The notes: generated from the letters alone by a model not told the origin. DNA of 16,705 bases from JBBRUG01 sp038247995 (GCA_038247995.1 JBBRUG010000108.1:1-16705); one strand, 5' to 3'. Shown: positions 1 through 6,988, numbered from the stretch's first letter. A program made the numbers and translations.

Positions 1-91
1 ACTCGTCACTCGTCACTCGTCACTCGTCACTCGTCACTCGTCACTCGTCACTCGTCACTCGTCACTCATCACTCATCACTCGTCACTCGTC
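1..91. repeat. Heptamer tandem array, 13 units, truncated by window edge
   Basis: Thirteen consecutive 7-bp units of ACTCGTC run from the first base to 91. The units at 64-70 and 71-77 are ACTCATC and the rest are identical. The array continues off the left edge, so its full size is unknown. There are no spacers, so this is a minisatellite and not a CRISPR array. Its last base plus the following A, read on the minus strand, form the TGA stop of the dihydropyrimidinase gene. Confidence 0.97.
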
Positions 92-1493
92 ACACACCAA
101 ACGGCTTCCGATGCACAAACTGCCCGCTGCCCGCCTCGCCGTGCCATGCGCCGTTATCGACGAGCATACGCCCACGCGAAAAGACGGTGCGCGGCGCGCC
201 CTGGACTTCCCAGCCTTCGTAGATCGAATAGTCGGTGCGCTGATGCTGGGTGGCCGCGCTGATCGTGCGTGTTGCGTCCGGATCCCAGAGCACCAGGTCG
301 GCGTCGGCGCCGGGGGCGATCAAGCCCTTCTGGGGGTAACAGCCGAAGAGCTTGGCCGGGTTGGTGCTAGTGAGTTCGACCCAGCGGTTGAGCGAGATCT
401 TGCCGGTGCGAACACCGTGAGTGTAGAGGATCATCATCCGCTCTTCGATGCCGGGACAGCCATTGGGGATTTTGGCAAAGCTGGACTGGCCCAACTCTTT
501 GCCGCCGGGGCGCCCATCGACGCCGCCGTTGAACCAGAAAGGGCAGTGGTCGGTCGAGATCACCTGGAGGCTATTGTCGGCCACGCCCTGCCAGAGCGCC
601 GAGTGGTCGCTTGCCTCGCGGAACGGCGGCGAGCAGACCCACTTAGCGCCTTCAAAACCCTCACGCGCCAGGTCGTCTTTGGTGAAGAAGAAGTATTGGG
701 TACAAGTTTCGGCAAAAATATGGCTTGCGCCGTTGCCGCGCGCGCGGGCGAGGCGCACTGCCTCCAGGGCGCCGGCGTTGGTCAGATGGACAACATAGAG
801 CGGCGCGCCGGTGACTTCAGCGAACCGCACGGCGCGGGCCGTGGCCTCGGCCTCTAGCTCCGGCGGACGGGTAAGCGCGTGATACTTCGGCGCAAATTGC
901 TCGGCAGCCAGTGCCTCGTTCACCAGCACATCGATGGCGTCGCCATTCTCGGCATGCACCATGATCAACAGTTTGTGCACAGCCGCTTGTTGCATTGCCT
1001 TAAAGAGCGTCATGTCGTCTACCTGCAGGGCGCCCTTGTAGGCCATGAACAGCTTCATACTGGTTGCGCCATACTCGATTGTGGCCGGCATCTCGGCAAG
1101 CACCTCATCGCGCAGGTCGGTGATCGCCATATGAAAGCCGTAATCGATCACGGCCTTGCCGTTGGCCTTGGCGTGCCAAATGTCGAGCGTTTCGCGTAGG
1201 CCGGCGCCCTTGGGTTGAATGGCAAAGTCGATGTGCATGGTGGTGCCGCCGAAGGCTGCCGCCTTGTGACCGGTGAAGAAGTCGTCGGAACTGACGGTGC
1301 CGCCGAAGGGCATATCGAGGTGGGTATGCACATCGATGCCGCCGGGAATCACATACGTTCCGGCGGCGTCGATCGTCGTGTCGGCGTTGAGGTTTTGGCC
1401 CACGGCGACAATTTGCTCGCCCTCAATCAATACATCGGCAGGGAACGTATCGCTCGCCGTTACCACGGTGCCGCCTTTGATCACGGTGGACAT
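90..1493 (-). CDS. hydA: Dihydropyrimidinase / D-hydantoinase
   Basis: A 467-residue cyclic amidohydrolase that reversibly opens the ring of dihydropyrimidines or hydantoins, as in reductive uracil/thymine degradation; expected cytoplasmic. The metal set of the family is complete and well spaced: HTH at 56-58, Lys147 in SMKLFMAYK (the carboxylated lysine bridging two metals), His180 in HAEN, His236 in VVHLTNAG and Asp315 in STDHCPF. Length matches the family (about 460-480). The reading frame extends upstream to 1730, but ATG 1493 is chosen because the protein then begins with the typical beta-strand start MSTVIKGGTVV and an AAGGAG Shine-Dalgarno lies about 10 nt upstream. It follows the LLM oxidoreductase gene on the same strand after a 260-bp gap rich in palindromes. 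Its TGA stop is formed by the edge of the heptamer array. Allantoinase or another hydantoinase specificity cannot be excluded. Confidence 0.93.
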   Translation of the reverse strand: MSTVIKGGTVVTASDTFPADVLIEGEQIVAVGQNLNADTTIDAAGTYVIPGGIDVHTHLDMPFGGTVSSDDFFTGHKAAAFGGTTMHIDFAIQPKGAGLRETLDIWHAKANGKAVIDYGFHMAITDLRDEVLAEMPATIEYGATSMKLFMAYKGALQVDDMTLFKAMQQAAVHKLLIMVHAENGDAIDVLVNEALAAEQFAPKYHALTRPPELEAEATARAVRFAEVTGAPLYVVHLTNAGALEAVRLARARGNGASHIFAETCTQYFFFTKDDLAREGFEGAKWVCSPPFREASDHSALWQGVADNSLQVISTDHCPFWFNGGVDGRPGGKELGQSSFAKIPNGCPGIEERMMILYTHGVRTGKISLNRWVELTSTNPAKLFGCYPQKGLIAPGADADLVLWDPDATRTISAATQHQRTDYSIYEGWEVQGAPRTVFSRGRMLVDNGAWHGEAGSGQFVHRKPFGV

Positions 1494-1621
1494 GGTTGGT
1501 GCTCTCCTTATCTTGCTTGACACGGGGACACGGGGACATCGTTCGCCGTCAGGTGTCACCCGACGATATGGTTGGCGAATTGATGGCGTGAACCGAACCA
1601 ACACTATCCCAGCGCCCGTAG

Positions 1622-1643
1622 GGGCGGACCAACGTGTCCGCCC
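1622..1643. repeat. REP-like inverted repeat
   Basis: Arms GGGCGGAC at 1622-1629 and GTCCGCCC at 1636-1643 enclose a 6-base loop. It is preceded by GTAGG, the common flank of short dispersed palindromes seen in many bacteria. It has no T-tract on either side, so a terminator is unlikely. Confidence 0.7.
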
Positions 1644-1694
1644 GGATGGGGGTGGGATGCGCCCGGCACGAACCACGTTCATCGGGTGGTCATA

Positions 1695-1714
1695 GGCGAC
1701 CACATGTGGTCGCC
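1695..1714. repeat. Perfect 20-bp palindrome
   Basis: GGCGACCACATGTGGTCGCC is identical to its reverse complement. It lies 51 bp from the preceding REP-like inverted repeat, and both share a (G)GGCG...CGCC(C) border. It could be a dispersed repeat or an operator; nothing in the sequence decides between them. Confidence 0.8.
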
Positions 1715-1753
1715 CCTCCAATCCGGACATGCGCCAACACTATCGTCACGCCC

Positions 1754-2794
1754 TCACCCACTCACAAATGCCGGCACCACCTCCGCGCCATACACGTCCA
1801 AACATGCCTCTTCGTCGCCGGACATCAGGTAGATGTTGAACTGATCGACGCCGACGGCGGCCAATTCTTCCAGGCGGCGGCGATGTTCGGCGGGCGGGCC
1901 GACAATACAAAACCGATCGACCACATCGTCGCTCACGAAGGCGGCATTGCTGCTGCCCACTTCGGCGTGCTTCTGGTAGTCGTAGCCGGCGCGATTGCTC
2001 ACGTAGGCCGTCAGTTCGGGTGGGAGCGTGTTGAGGTCGTAGCGTGATAACAAGTCTACCACATGGTTCGAGACGAGGGCCGGGAACCAGCGCACCCGCT
2101 CGCGGGCAATCTCCAGGTCGTCGCTGACCCAAACCGGCGCGGCGGCCATCACCTTGATCCTCGCCGGGTCGCGTCCGGCGGCGCGGGCGCCCTCGTGCAG
2201 AAAGCCCAGGCACCAGCGGATCAGGTTCGGGTCGGCGAATTGCAGAATCACGCCATCGGCGATGCGCCCGGTGAGGTGGAGGGCTTTGGGGCCGTAGGCG
2301 GCGATCCAGATCGGCAACTGCGGCGCTTCGTCGCAGCGTCCGGCGCAGGCCGGGCCGCACGGATCTTGACAGGCCCAGGGCAGACGCACCGGCTGTTCTT
2401 CGTGTGCTACTTCTTGCCCAGTGGCCAACGCACGGATTTTCAGCGTCGCCGCCTCAAGATCGGCCAGGGTAGTAGGCTTTTTGCCGAGCACCCGCCGTGA
2501 ACTGTCGCCGCGCCCGATGCCGAGATCCATGCGCCCGCCGGAGATCCGGTTGAGCGTGGCCAGCGCACTGGCGGTCACCGTCACATCACGCACGGCAGGG
2601 TTGGTGACACAGGTGCCCAGGCGCATGCGTTCGGTGCCACTCGCTATCAGCGTGAGCATGGTGTACGGGTCTTGCCAGAGCACGTGCGAGTCGAAAACCC
2701 AGCCGTAACTAAAGCCCGCCGCCTCGGCCTGCTGGGCCAGCGCGAGGTTGCGCGCGGGGGGCATGTCTAATTTCAAAGTGACTGCAAATTGCAT
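1754..2794 (-). CDS. LLM-class F420-type flavin-dependent oxidoreductase with a four-cysteine insert
   Basis: A 346-residue luciferase-like TIM-barrel oxidoreductase that resembles the F420-dependent group often found beside dihydropyrimidinase genes (TIGR03842-like, from memory). Support comes from the N-terminus MQFAVTLKLDMPP, the FDSHVLWQDPY and RLGTCVTNP motifs, SGGRMDLGIGRGDS near 85-98, IAAYGPKALHLTGRIADG near 164-182 and the C-terminal VDQFNIYLM. ATG 2794 is preferred over an upstream ATG at 2824 because the conserved strand begins there; neither has a strong Shine-Dalgarno. An unusual segment at residues 142-154 has cysteines at 142, 146, 150 and 154, each separated by three residues, just before the strand leading to the YGPKAL loop. 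The gene lies between the binding-protein and dihydropyrimidinase genes, which suggests a redox step on the imported ring compound. Substrate and cofactor (F420 or FMN) are inferred. Confidence 0.9.
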   Translation of the reverse strand: MQFAVTLKLDMPPARNLALAQQAEAAGFSYGWVFDSHVLWQDPYTMLTLIASGTERMRLGTCVTNPAVRDVTVTASALATLNRISGGRMDLGIGRGDSSRRVLGKKPTTLADLEAATLKIRALATGQEVAHEEQPVRLPWACQDPCGPACAGRCDEAPQLPIWIAAYGPKALHLTGRIADGVILQFADPNLIRWCLGFLHEGARAAGRDPARIKVMAAAPVWVSDDLEIARERVRWFPALVSNHVVDLLSRYDLNTLPPELTAYVSNRAGYDYQKHAEVGSSNAAFVSDDVVDRFCIVGPPAEHRRRLEELAAVGVDQFNIYLMSGDEEACLDVYGAEVVPAFVSG

Positions 2795-2813
2795 AGGGGT
2801 TCTACTTCCAAAT

Positions 2814-2859
2814 GCAAAAGGCAAAACGCAACATGAACTTTTTGCGTTTTGCCTTTTGC
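2814..2859. repeat. 18-bp perfect inverted repeat built of heptamers
   Basis: Arms at 2814-2831 and 2842-2859 are exact reverse complements (GCAAAAGGCAAAACGCAA on the left), with a 10-base loop. Each arm is made of A4-type heptamers (AAAACGC, AAAAGGC), matching the period-7 repeats elsewhere in the window. It lies 9 bp past the stop of the binding-protein gene and 19 bp before the start of the LLM gene. Downstream of the hairpin on the minus strand is ATTTGG, not a run of T, so it is a poor intrinsic terminator, although an mRNA stabilising or attenuating role is possible. Confidence 0.9.
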
Positions 2860-2868
2860 GTTTTACAT

Positions 2869-3918
2869 TTACTCCGTTGCCGCTTCCCAGATCGCGTGGG
2901 TGTAGGCATCTTCACTGGCGGGTTGGGTGATCACATCGAACTCAAGCGCAGTTTCGGCGGCGAATTGGAACAGGCTTGGCTCCAGGTAGCCAATCTGCGT
3001 GTTCGGGTCGATCGGGTCGCCCCAGATCAGCTTGTTGACCTCTTCCATTTGCCATGTTTGCGCTTCAGCCGTCATCACACCGCCGCTATCCTGAGCGAGC
3101 ACGTACTGCACACAGGCATCGACGTTGTCGCGGCAGAAGGCCCAGCCCTGGAACGAGGCGCGCAGGAAGCGTGCGGCGATGTCCTGATTGTTTGCGTCGG
3201 CGCTGAGCCATTCGTCACTCACGAAGATCCCGTCTTCGGGCATGGCGGTGCCTTCAGTGTTGTAGTCGAGGATGTTCAACTCCTCGATCGTGTGGCCGGC
3301 GCTAAGTACCTGGTAGAGTTCATTGTAGGTCATGGCTGCCGCCGAGTCTACTTCGCGGTTGAGCAGCAAGTTCATATCAAACGGCTGTTGCACCAGGTTC
3401 AGGCCGGTGTTGCGGTCGATCGCATACTTGCTGAGCGTGGCGAGCAGGTTGTACTCATTGCCGCCAAACCAGACGGCCACCGTGCGCCCGGCGAGATCGG
3501 CAGGGCTGGTGATATTTTCGTCCTTCCAGGAGAGTTGGCGCATCCCGGCGCGAGTGTAGACCTGAGCGATGTTGACGAGCGGTGCGCCTTGTTCGCGCGT
3601 AGCGAGCAAGCTGGCAAGCCAGTTAATACCGAATTCGGCCTGGCCGCTGGCCACAACTTGTTCGGGCACAATGTCGGGGCCGCCGGGCAGGATGGTCACG
3701 TCGAGCCCTTGCTCAGCGTAGTAGCCCTCTTCCAGCGCCGCATAGTAGCCGGCAAACTGGGCCTGGGCCACCCACTTGAGCTGGAGCCGCACCGGATCGA
3801 GCACGGCGGCTGCGGGCGCGTCGGCAGGCGTGGCTGCCGGAGCTTGTCCACAGGCGGCGATCAGCAGAGCCGCCAACACCAGGGCTACGAGCAGTCTGAA
3901 CGGTCGGGGAGTCTTCAT
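2869..3918 (-). CDS. NMT1/THI5-like ABC transporter substrate-binding lipoprotein
   Basis: A 349-residue extracytoplasmic solute-binding protein. The N-terminus is a bacterial lipoprotein signal: MKTPRPFR, a hydrophobic stretch at 9-20 and lipobox IAAC with Cys23. An Ala/Pro linker follows, then the NMT1-type core with LQLKWVAQAQFAGYYAA at 45-61, GYYAEQGLDVTILPGG at 65-80 and GQAEFGI near 92-98. ATG 3918 is chosen because it starts the signal peptide and has an excellent AAGGAGG Shine-Dalgarno 7 nt upstream; the open frame to 4230 is spurious. Known members of this family bind thiamine pyrimidine precursors, riboflavin (RibY-type) or related heterocycles. The adjacent dihydropyrimidinase makes a pyrimidine or hydantoin ligand the best guess. 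It is encoded 130 bp downstream of permease B and should deliver ligand to permeases A and B. Confidence 0.92.
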   Translation of the reverse strand: MKTPRPFRLLVALVLAALLIAACGQAPAATPADAPAAAVLDPVRLQLKWVAQAQFAGYYAALEEGYYAEQGLDVTILPGGPDIVPEQVVASGQAEFGINWLASLLATREQGAPLVNIAQVYTRAGMRQLSWKDENITSPADLAGRTVAVWFGGNEYNLLATLSKYAIDRNTGLNLVQQPFDMNLLLNREVDSAAAMTYNELYQVLSAGHTIEELNILDYNTEGTAMPEDGIFVSDEWLSADANNQDIAARFLRASFQGWAFCRDNVDACVQYVLAQDSGGVMTAEAQTWQMEEVNKLIWGDPIDPNTQIGYLEPSLFQFAAETALEFDVITQPASEDAYTHAIWEAATE

Positions 3919-3998
3919 CGGTCTACCTCCTTGGCAAAATAACCAGATAGCCACACAGTGCAGCGGTGCCAGGGGCAGCATTGCCCGGGAGCCTGAGC

Positions 3999-4056
3999 GA
4001 ACAGGGAACTGCGAACTGAAGAACTGCGAACTGCCGCCTACCGCCCGCCTACCGCC
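3999..4056. repeat. Short repeat cluster at permease B stop
   Basis: Between permease B and the binding-protein gene there are several CGAACTG-type heptamers (4007-4034), the reverse complement of the CAGTTCG unit of the 29-copy array at 4873-5075. They are followed by two copies of CCGCCTACCGC at about 4035-4056. The TAG stop of permease B (4049-4051) lies within the second copy of that 11-mer. Confidence 0.8.
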
Positions 4057-4852
4057 TGCGCCACGGGATGAGCAGGCGTTCGGCCAACACCACAGCAAGG
4101 TAGAACGTAATGCCGAAGATGCACGCGACGAGAATGGCGGCCCAGGCTTCGCGGGTGCGCAGAATGCCGGCCTGGGTTTTGATGTACACGCCGAGCGAGT
4201 TCTGCGGCCCGCCGAAGAACTCGGCCACAACGGCGCCGATCATGCTTAGTGTTGTGCAGATGCGCAAGGCGTTGAACAGATATGGGAGCGCCGCCGGCGC
4301 ACGTAGTTTGCGCAAAATATCGCGTTGCGGCGCAGCATACGAACGCAGCAGCAGCAGGGCGTCGGCGCGGGGCGATTGTAGGCCGTGATAGACATTGACC
4401 AGGGTTGGAAAGAAGGTCATGATCGCCACCACGGCGATCTTCGAGGTTGGGCTGACACTGCCCAGCCAGATGCCGAGGAGCGGCGCGAGGGCAATAATCG
4501 GCACGGCGCCGGCAGCAACCGCCAGCGGGATCACGCCCTCGGCGACGAGACGCCAACGGACACACACCACCGCCACCAGTACGCCCAGCGTACAACCGAT
4601 CGCGCAGCCGGCCAGGGCGTTACGAAACGTGGCTATGCCGATCTGCATCAGGTAGCCCGGTTGGGCCAGAAAGGTAGCCAGGATCTGGCTCGGCGCCGGC
4701 AATAGATAGAGCGGAATGCCAAAACCGCGCACAGCACCTTCCCAAACGCCGATTGCCAGTACGAAGGTGAGTAGCGCCGGCCACGCGGCCTGAAGCCAGG
4801 CCGGGAGCAGCTTGCGGGAATTTAGTTCGGGCGATAGCGTCTGTGCTTGCAT
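4049..4852 (-). CDS. ABC transporter permease B (BPD_transp_1 family)
   Basis: A 267-residue inner-membrane permease of the SsuC/TauC/ThiX-like group. It has about six hydrophobic segments, for example ALLTFVLAIGVWEG near 26-39, and the cytoplasmic EAA-type loop: LRSYAAPQRDILRKLRAPAALPYLFNALRI in the second half, where the ATPase docks. The length is typical. ATG 4852 gives a sensible N-terminus but has no clear Shine-Dalgarno: only 20 bp separate it from the 29-unit heptamer array, so its initiation region may have been altered by the repeat. Its stop codon lies inside a short direct repeat. It pairs with the second, non-identical permease (5878-6768), suggesting a heterodimeric membrane domain served by one ATPase. 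Confidence 0.92.
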   Translation of the reverse strand: MQAQTLSPELNSRKLLPAWLQAAWPALLTFVLAIGVWEGAVRGFGIPLYLLPAPSQILATFLAQPGYLMQIGIATFRNALAGCAIGCTLGVLVAVVCVRWRLVAEGVIPLAVAAGAVPIIALAPLLGIWLGSVSPTSKIAVVAIMTFFPTLVNVYHGLQSPRADALLLLRSYAAPQRDILRKLRAPAALPYLFNALRICTTLSMIGAVVAEFFGGPQNSLGVYIKTQAGILRTREAWAAILVACIFGITFYLAVVLAERLLIPWRRR

Positions 4853-4872
4853 AGGCAGTATGGGTTACGTGT

Positions 4873-5075
4873 CAGTTCGCAGTCGTCAGTTCGCAGTCGT
4901 CAGTTCGCAGTTCGCAGTTCGCAGTTTGCAGTTCGCAGTTCGCAGTTTGCAGTTCGCAGTTCGCAGTTCGCAGTTCGCAGTCGTCAGTTCGCAGTCGTCA
5001 GTTCGCAGTTCGCAGTTCGCAGTTCGCAGTTCGCAGTTCGCAGTTCGCAGTTCGCAGTTCGCAGTTCGCAGTTCG
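4873..5075. repeat. Heptamer tandem array, 29 units
   Basis: Twenty-nine perfectly phased 7-bp units occupy 203 bp. Most are CAGTTCG, with variants CAGTCGT (4880-4886, 4894-4900 and two near the middle) and CAGTTTG (two). The sequence has no stop codon in any of the six frames, so it gives long spurious open frames on both strands. It lies inside the transporter operon between the ATPase stop (5099) and the permease B start (4852). There are no spacers, so it is not CRISPR. Confidence 0.98.
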
Positions 5076-5089
5076 CAGTGCCTCACAAC

Positions 5090-5128
5090 TTCAGTGCCTC
5101 AGTGCTCCATGTTCAGTGCCTCAGTGAT
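5090..5128. repeat. Direct repeat spanning the ATPase stop codon
   Basis: TTCAGTGCCTCAGTG occurs at 5090-5104 and again at 5114-5128. The second copy encodes the ATPase C-terminal residues TEALN and the first provides its TGA stop. The last codons of the ATPase therefore look derived from repeat expansion at the edge of the 29-unit array. Confidence 0.85.
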
Positions 5129-5881
5129 CCGCAGTTGCTCACGCACTTCAGTAACCAGGCTAAAGAAGCGCGCAGCTTCGCGGGTTTCGAAGTTGCGCGG
5201 GCGCGGCAAGTCAATCGTGATGATCCGCTGCACACGACCAGGCCGCGGTGACATCACCACAACCCGATCGGCGAGGAACACCGCTTCCGGAATGCTATGG
5301 GTAACGAAGATCACGGTGGGGCGCTCGGCCGCGCTGCTCCAAATGCTGAGCAGTTCAAGTTGCAACCGCTCGCGGGTAATCTCGTCGAGCGCGCCGAACG
5401 GCTCGTCCATCAGCAAGATGCTCGGCTCGAACGAAAGCGCCCGCGCGATTGCGGCGCGCTGCTGCATACCGCCGGAAAGCTGATGCGGATATGCATCGCC
5501 GAAATCGCTTAAGCCAACCAGTTGCAGCAGGCTCTGCGAGCGGGCGCGGCGTTGCACCGCCGGGCGCCCCATAATTTCGAGCGGCAATTCAACATTCTTG
5601 CGGATCGTGCGCCATTCGTACAGCACCGGCGCCTGAAAGACAATTCCATAGTCGCGGTCGCGGCGGGCTTGCTCGGGCGTTTTGCCGCCGACACTCACCA
5701 CACCCGTGGTTGGTTGCTCCAGGTCGCCGATCAGGCGCATCAGCGTGCTTTTGCCGCAACCGCTCGGGCCGATCAGGGCCACAAATTCGCCGGGGGCGAT
5801 CTGCAAACTAACATCATGGAGGGCGGTTACCGGCCCGGCGCCACTGGGGTATGTTTTGCTCACGCGGTCAAACTGGATCAT
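5099..5881 (-). CDS. ABC transporter ATP-binding protein (SsuB/TauB/ThiZ-like)
   Basis: A 260-residue cytoplasmic ATPase that powers the importer. All nucleotide-binding motifs are intact: Walker A GPSGCGKST at 38-46, Q-loop VFQAP with Gln83, signature LSGGMQQR at 135-142, Walker B ILLMDEPFGALDE at 155-167 and switch histidine in VTHS at 195. The A-loop region and the D-loop GALDE are also standard. Its ATG overlaps the TGA of permease A as ATGA (5878-5881), so it is probably translated by coupling; no independent Shine-Dalgarno is evident. The C-terminus (TEALNMEH) falls in a duplicated short repeat. The family serves nitrate, sulfonate, taurine and thiamine-precursor importers, so the sequence alone does not give the substrate. 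Confidence 0.95.
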   Translation of the reverse strand: MIQFDRVSKTYPSGAGPVTALHDVSLQIAPGEFVALIGPSGCGKSTLMRLIGDLEQPTTGVVSVGGKTPEQARRDRDYGIVFQAPVLYEWRTIRKNVELPLEIMGRPAVQRRARSQSLLQLVGLSDFGDAYPHQLSGGMQQRAAIARALSFEPSILLMDEPFGALDEITRERLQLELLSIWSSAAERPTVIFVTHSIPEAVFLADRVVVMSPRPGRVQRIITIDLPRPRNFETREAARFFSLVTEVREQLRITEALNMEH

Positions 5882-6768
5882 CGTGGTTCGTGTCCATAAC
5901 GGGCGCCCAACACCAGGCGTTCGGCAAGTGCGACCAGGCTGTACGCGGCGACGCCGAGGAGCCCGGCGACGAGAATGGCCAGGTAGAGCGCCGGTGGGCG
6001 TGAATTGTAAAATTGGGCGGCATTGAGGATCATCACCCCGATCCCTTCGCGGGAGCCGGCCGGCAATTCAGCCACAATCGCGCCGATCACACTGGCCGAC
6101 GCGGCGACCTTGAGCGCGGTAAACAGGTAGGGCAGCGAAACCGGTAGGCGCAACTTCCAGAAGGTCTGGAGCGGCCCGGCGGCATAGGAATGCATCAGGT
6201 CGCGGCTGAGCGGCGAGGCGGCGCGCAGGCCGCGCAGCATACCGATGGTTACGGGAAAGAAGGTCAAATAGGCGGCGACAATCATCTTGGCCACCCACGG
6301 TTCGGCGCCCATGCGGCCCAGTCCCACGACTACCATTGGCGCAATGGCGAGGATCGGCACGGTTTGTGAGCCGATCACATAGGGCAGGAAGCCGCGCTCA
6401 AGCGGGGGCGCCTGGGTGAAGAGTAACGCCAGGCCAAAACCCAGCAGCCCGCCGATCAGGAAACCGCCGGCAGCCACTTTGAAGGTAGCCCAGGCGTTCA
6501 GCAACATCTGGATGATCAGCAGCGGACCGGCGCCGCCCTGGGTGCGAGTGAACATCGCTTCAACCAGCGCGCCGAGCGATGGCAGGCGCTGGTCGGGGAT
6601 CGCAAAGAGCCACTTGCTTACCTCCCAGAATACGAGGATGATCAGCACAGTCAACAGCACCGGCGTAACGCGCCGCGCGCCGGTTCGAAGCAGTTCGCGT
6701 ATGGGGAATGCCCGTACCGGCGTCGCATTTGTGCGCCTGCGGTCGGGGACAAGCGTCTCCTCGGCCAC
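5878..6768 (-). CDS. ABC transporter permease A (BPD_transp_1 family)
   Basis: A 296-residue inner-membrane permease and the first gene of the minus-strand operon. A hydrophilic N-terminal tail of about 33 residues precedes six predicted membrane segments. The EAA-type coupling loop reads SYAAGPLQTFWKLRLPVSLP and is followed by YLFTALKVAASASVIGAIVAE. The start is GTG 6768, supported by an AGAGGG Shine-Dalgarno 5 nt upstream and by the lack of an earlier in-frame candidate. It overlaps the ATPase gene by ATGA. It is similar in architecture to permease B but clearly diverged, as in importers with two distinct membrane subunits. A promoter and structured leader lie upstream. Confidence 0.92.
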   Translation of the reverse strand: MAEETLVPDRRRTNATPVRAFPIRELLRTGARRVTPVLLTVLIILVFWEVSKWLFAIPDQRLPSLGALVEAMFTRTQGGAGPLLIIQMLLNAWATFKVAAGGFLIGGLLGFGLALLFTQAPPLERGFLPYVIGSQTVPILAIAPMVVVGLGRMGAEPWVAKMIVAAYLTFFPVTIGMLRGLRAASPLSRDLMHSYAAGPLQTFWKLRLPVSLPYLFTALKVAASASVIGAIVAELPAGSREGIGVMILNAAQFYNSRPPALYLAILVAGLLGVAAYSLVALAERLVLGARYGHEPR

Positions 6769-6952
6769 GGTACCCTCTGATCTGGTTAGCCGGTAAACAA
6801 CCGTAACAAATTACGACAAAACCAACATTGGTGAAGAGGCCGGGTACCACTGTGTAGCCCGCTGACCGGATGTTGCGGTGTGGAGTAACCGCCGATGCGT
6901 AGGCGAGCGTTGCCTACAGCGTCGGGATGGGGATAACGCCGGAATATGGTTA
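6769..6952 (-). promoter_or_regulatory. Structured 5' leader of the importer operon
   Basis: About 184 nt of leader lies between the predicted transcription start and GTG 6768. Read on the minus strand it contains, in order, a 6-bp hairpin GTAGGC/GCCTAC, a 5-bp hairpin GCGGT/ACCGC and a stem pairing GGG-CTAC with GTGG-(TA)-CCC. This is more structure than an ordinary leader needs. It does not match the conserved cores of the FMN, TPP or cobalamin riboswitches that I can recall. A cis-regulatory RNA is possible but unproven. Confidence 0.4.
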
Positions 6953-6958
6953 ACGAGC

Positions 6959-6988
6959 AGTATAGCCTGAGGCGCTAGAGTTTGTCAA
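6959..6988 (-). promoter_or_regulatory. Sigma70-type promoter for the importer operon
   Basis: On the minus strand a perfect -35 hexamer TTGACA (6983-6988) is followed after 18 bp by TATACT (6959-6964), a 5/6 match to the -10 consensus. It points toward the permease A gene, with a predicted start near 6952. It is the best promoter in the window. Confidence 0.8.

Larger units (their letters stand above)
1494..1753. other. Intergenic spacer with REP-like palindromes
   Basis: Non-coding 260 bp between the LLM gene stop and the dihydropyrimidinase start. It holds two nearly consecutive 8-bp ACACGGGG units around 1519-1536, an inverted repeat with arms GGGCGGAC and GTCCGCCC (1622-1629 and 1636-1643), and a perfect 20-bp palindrome at 1695-1714. 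No convincing promoter for the dihydropyrimidinase gene was seen on the minus strand, so read-through from the upstream genes is assumed. Confidence 0.75.

Noticed and set aside
1..91. CRISPR array
   Set aside because: Units are 7 bp, contiguous and without spacers; the same holds for the other arrays in the window.
2812..3942. Plus-strand open frame of 376 codons
   Set aside because: It is antisense to the substrate-binding protein gene, which has a lipoprotein signal, a strong Shine-Dalgarno and a recognised family; the plus-strand product has none.
4812..5483. Long open frames through the 29-unit array on both strands
   Set aside because: The CAGTTCG unit contains no stop in any frame, so open frames are automatic; the products are pure repeats such as SSQFAVR.
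5557..5593. Other hairpin-like stretches within the ATPase coding region
   Set aside because: They are short and imperfect, and are explained by GC-rich coding sequence.
6769..6952. FMN or TPP riboswitch before the importer operon
   Set aside because: The conserved core sequences of both classes were looked for by eye and not found; only generic hairpins are visible.
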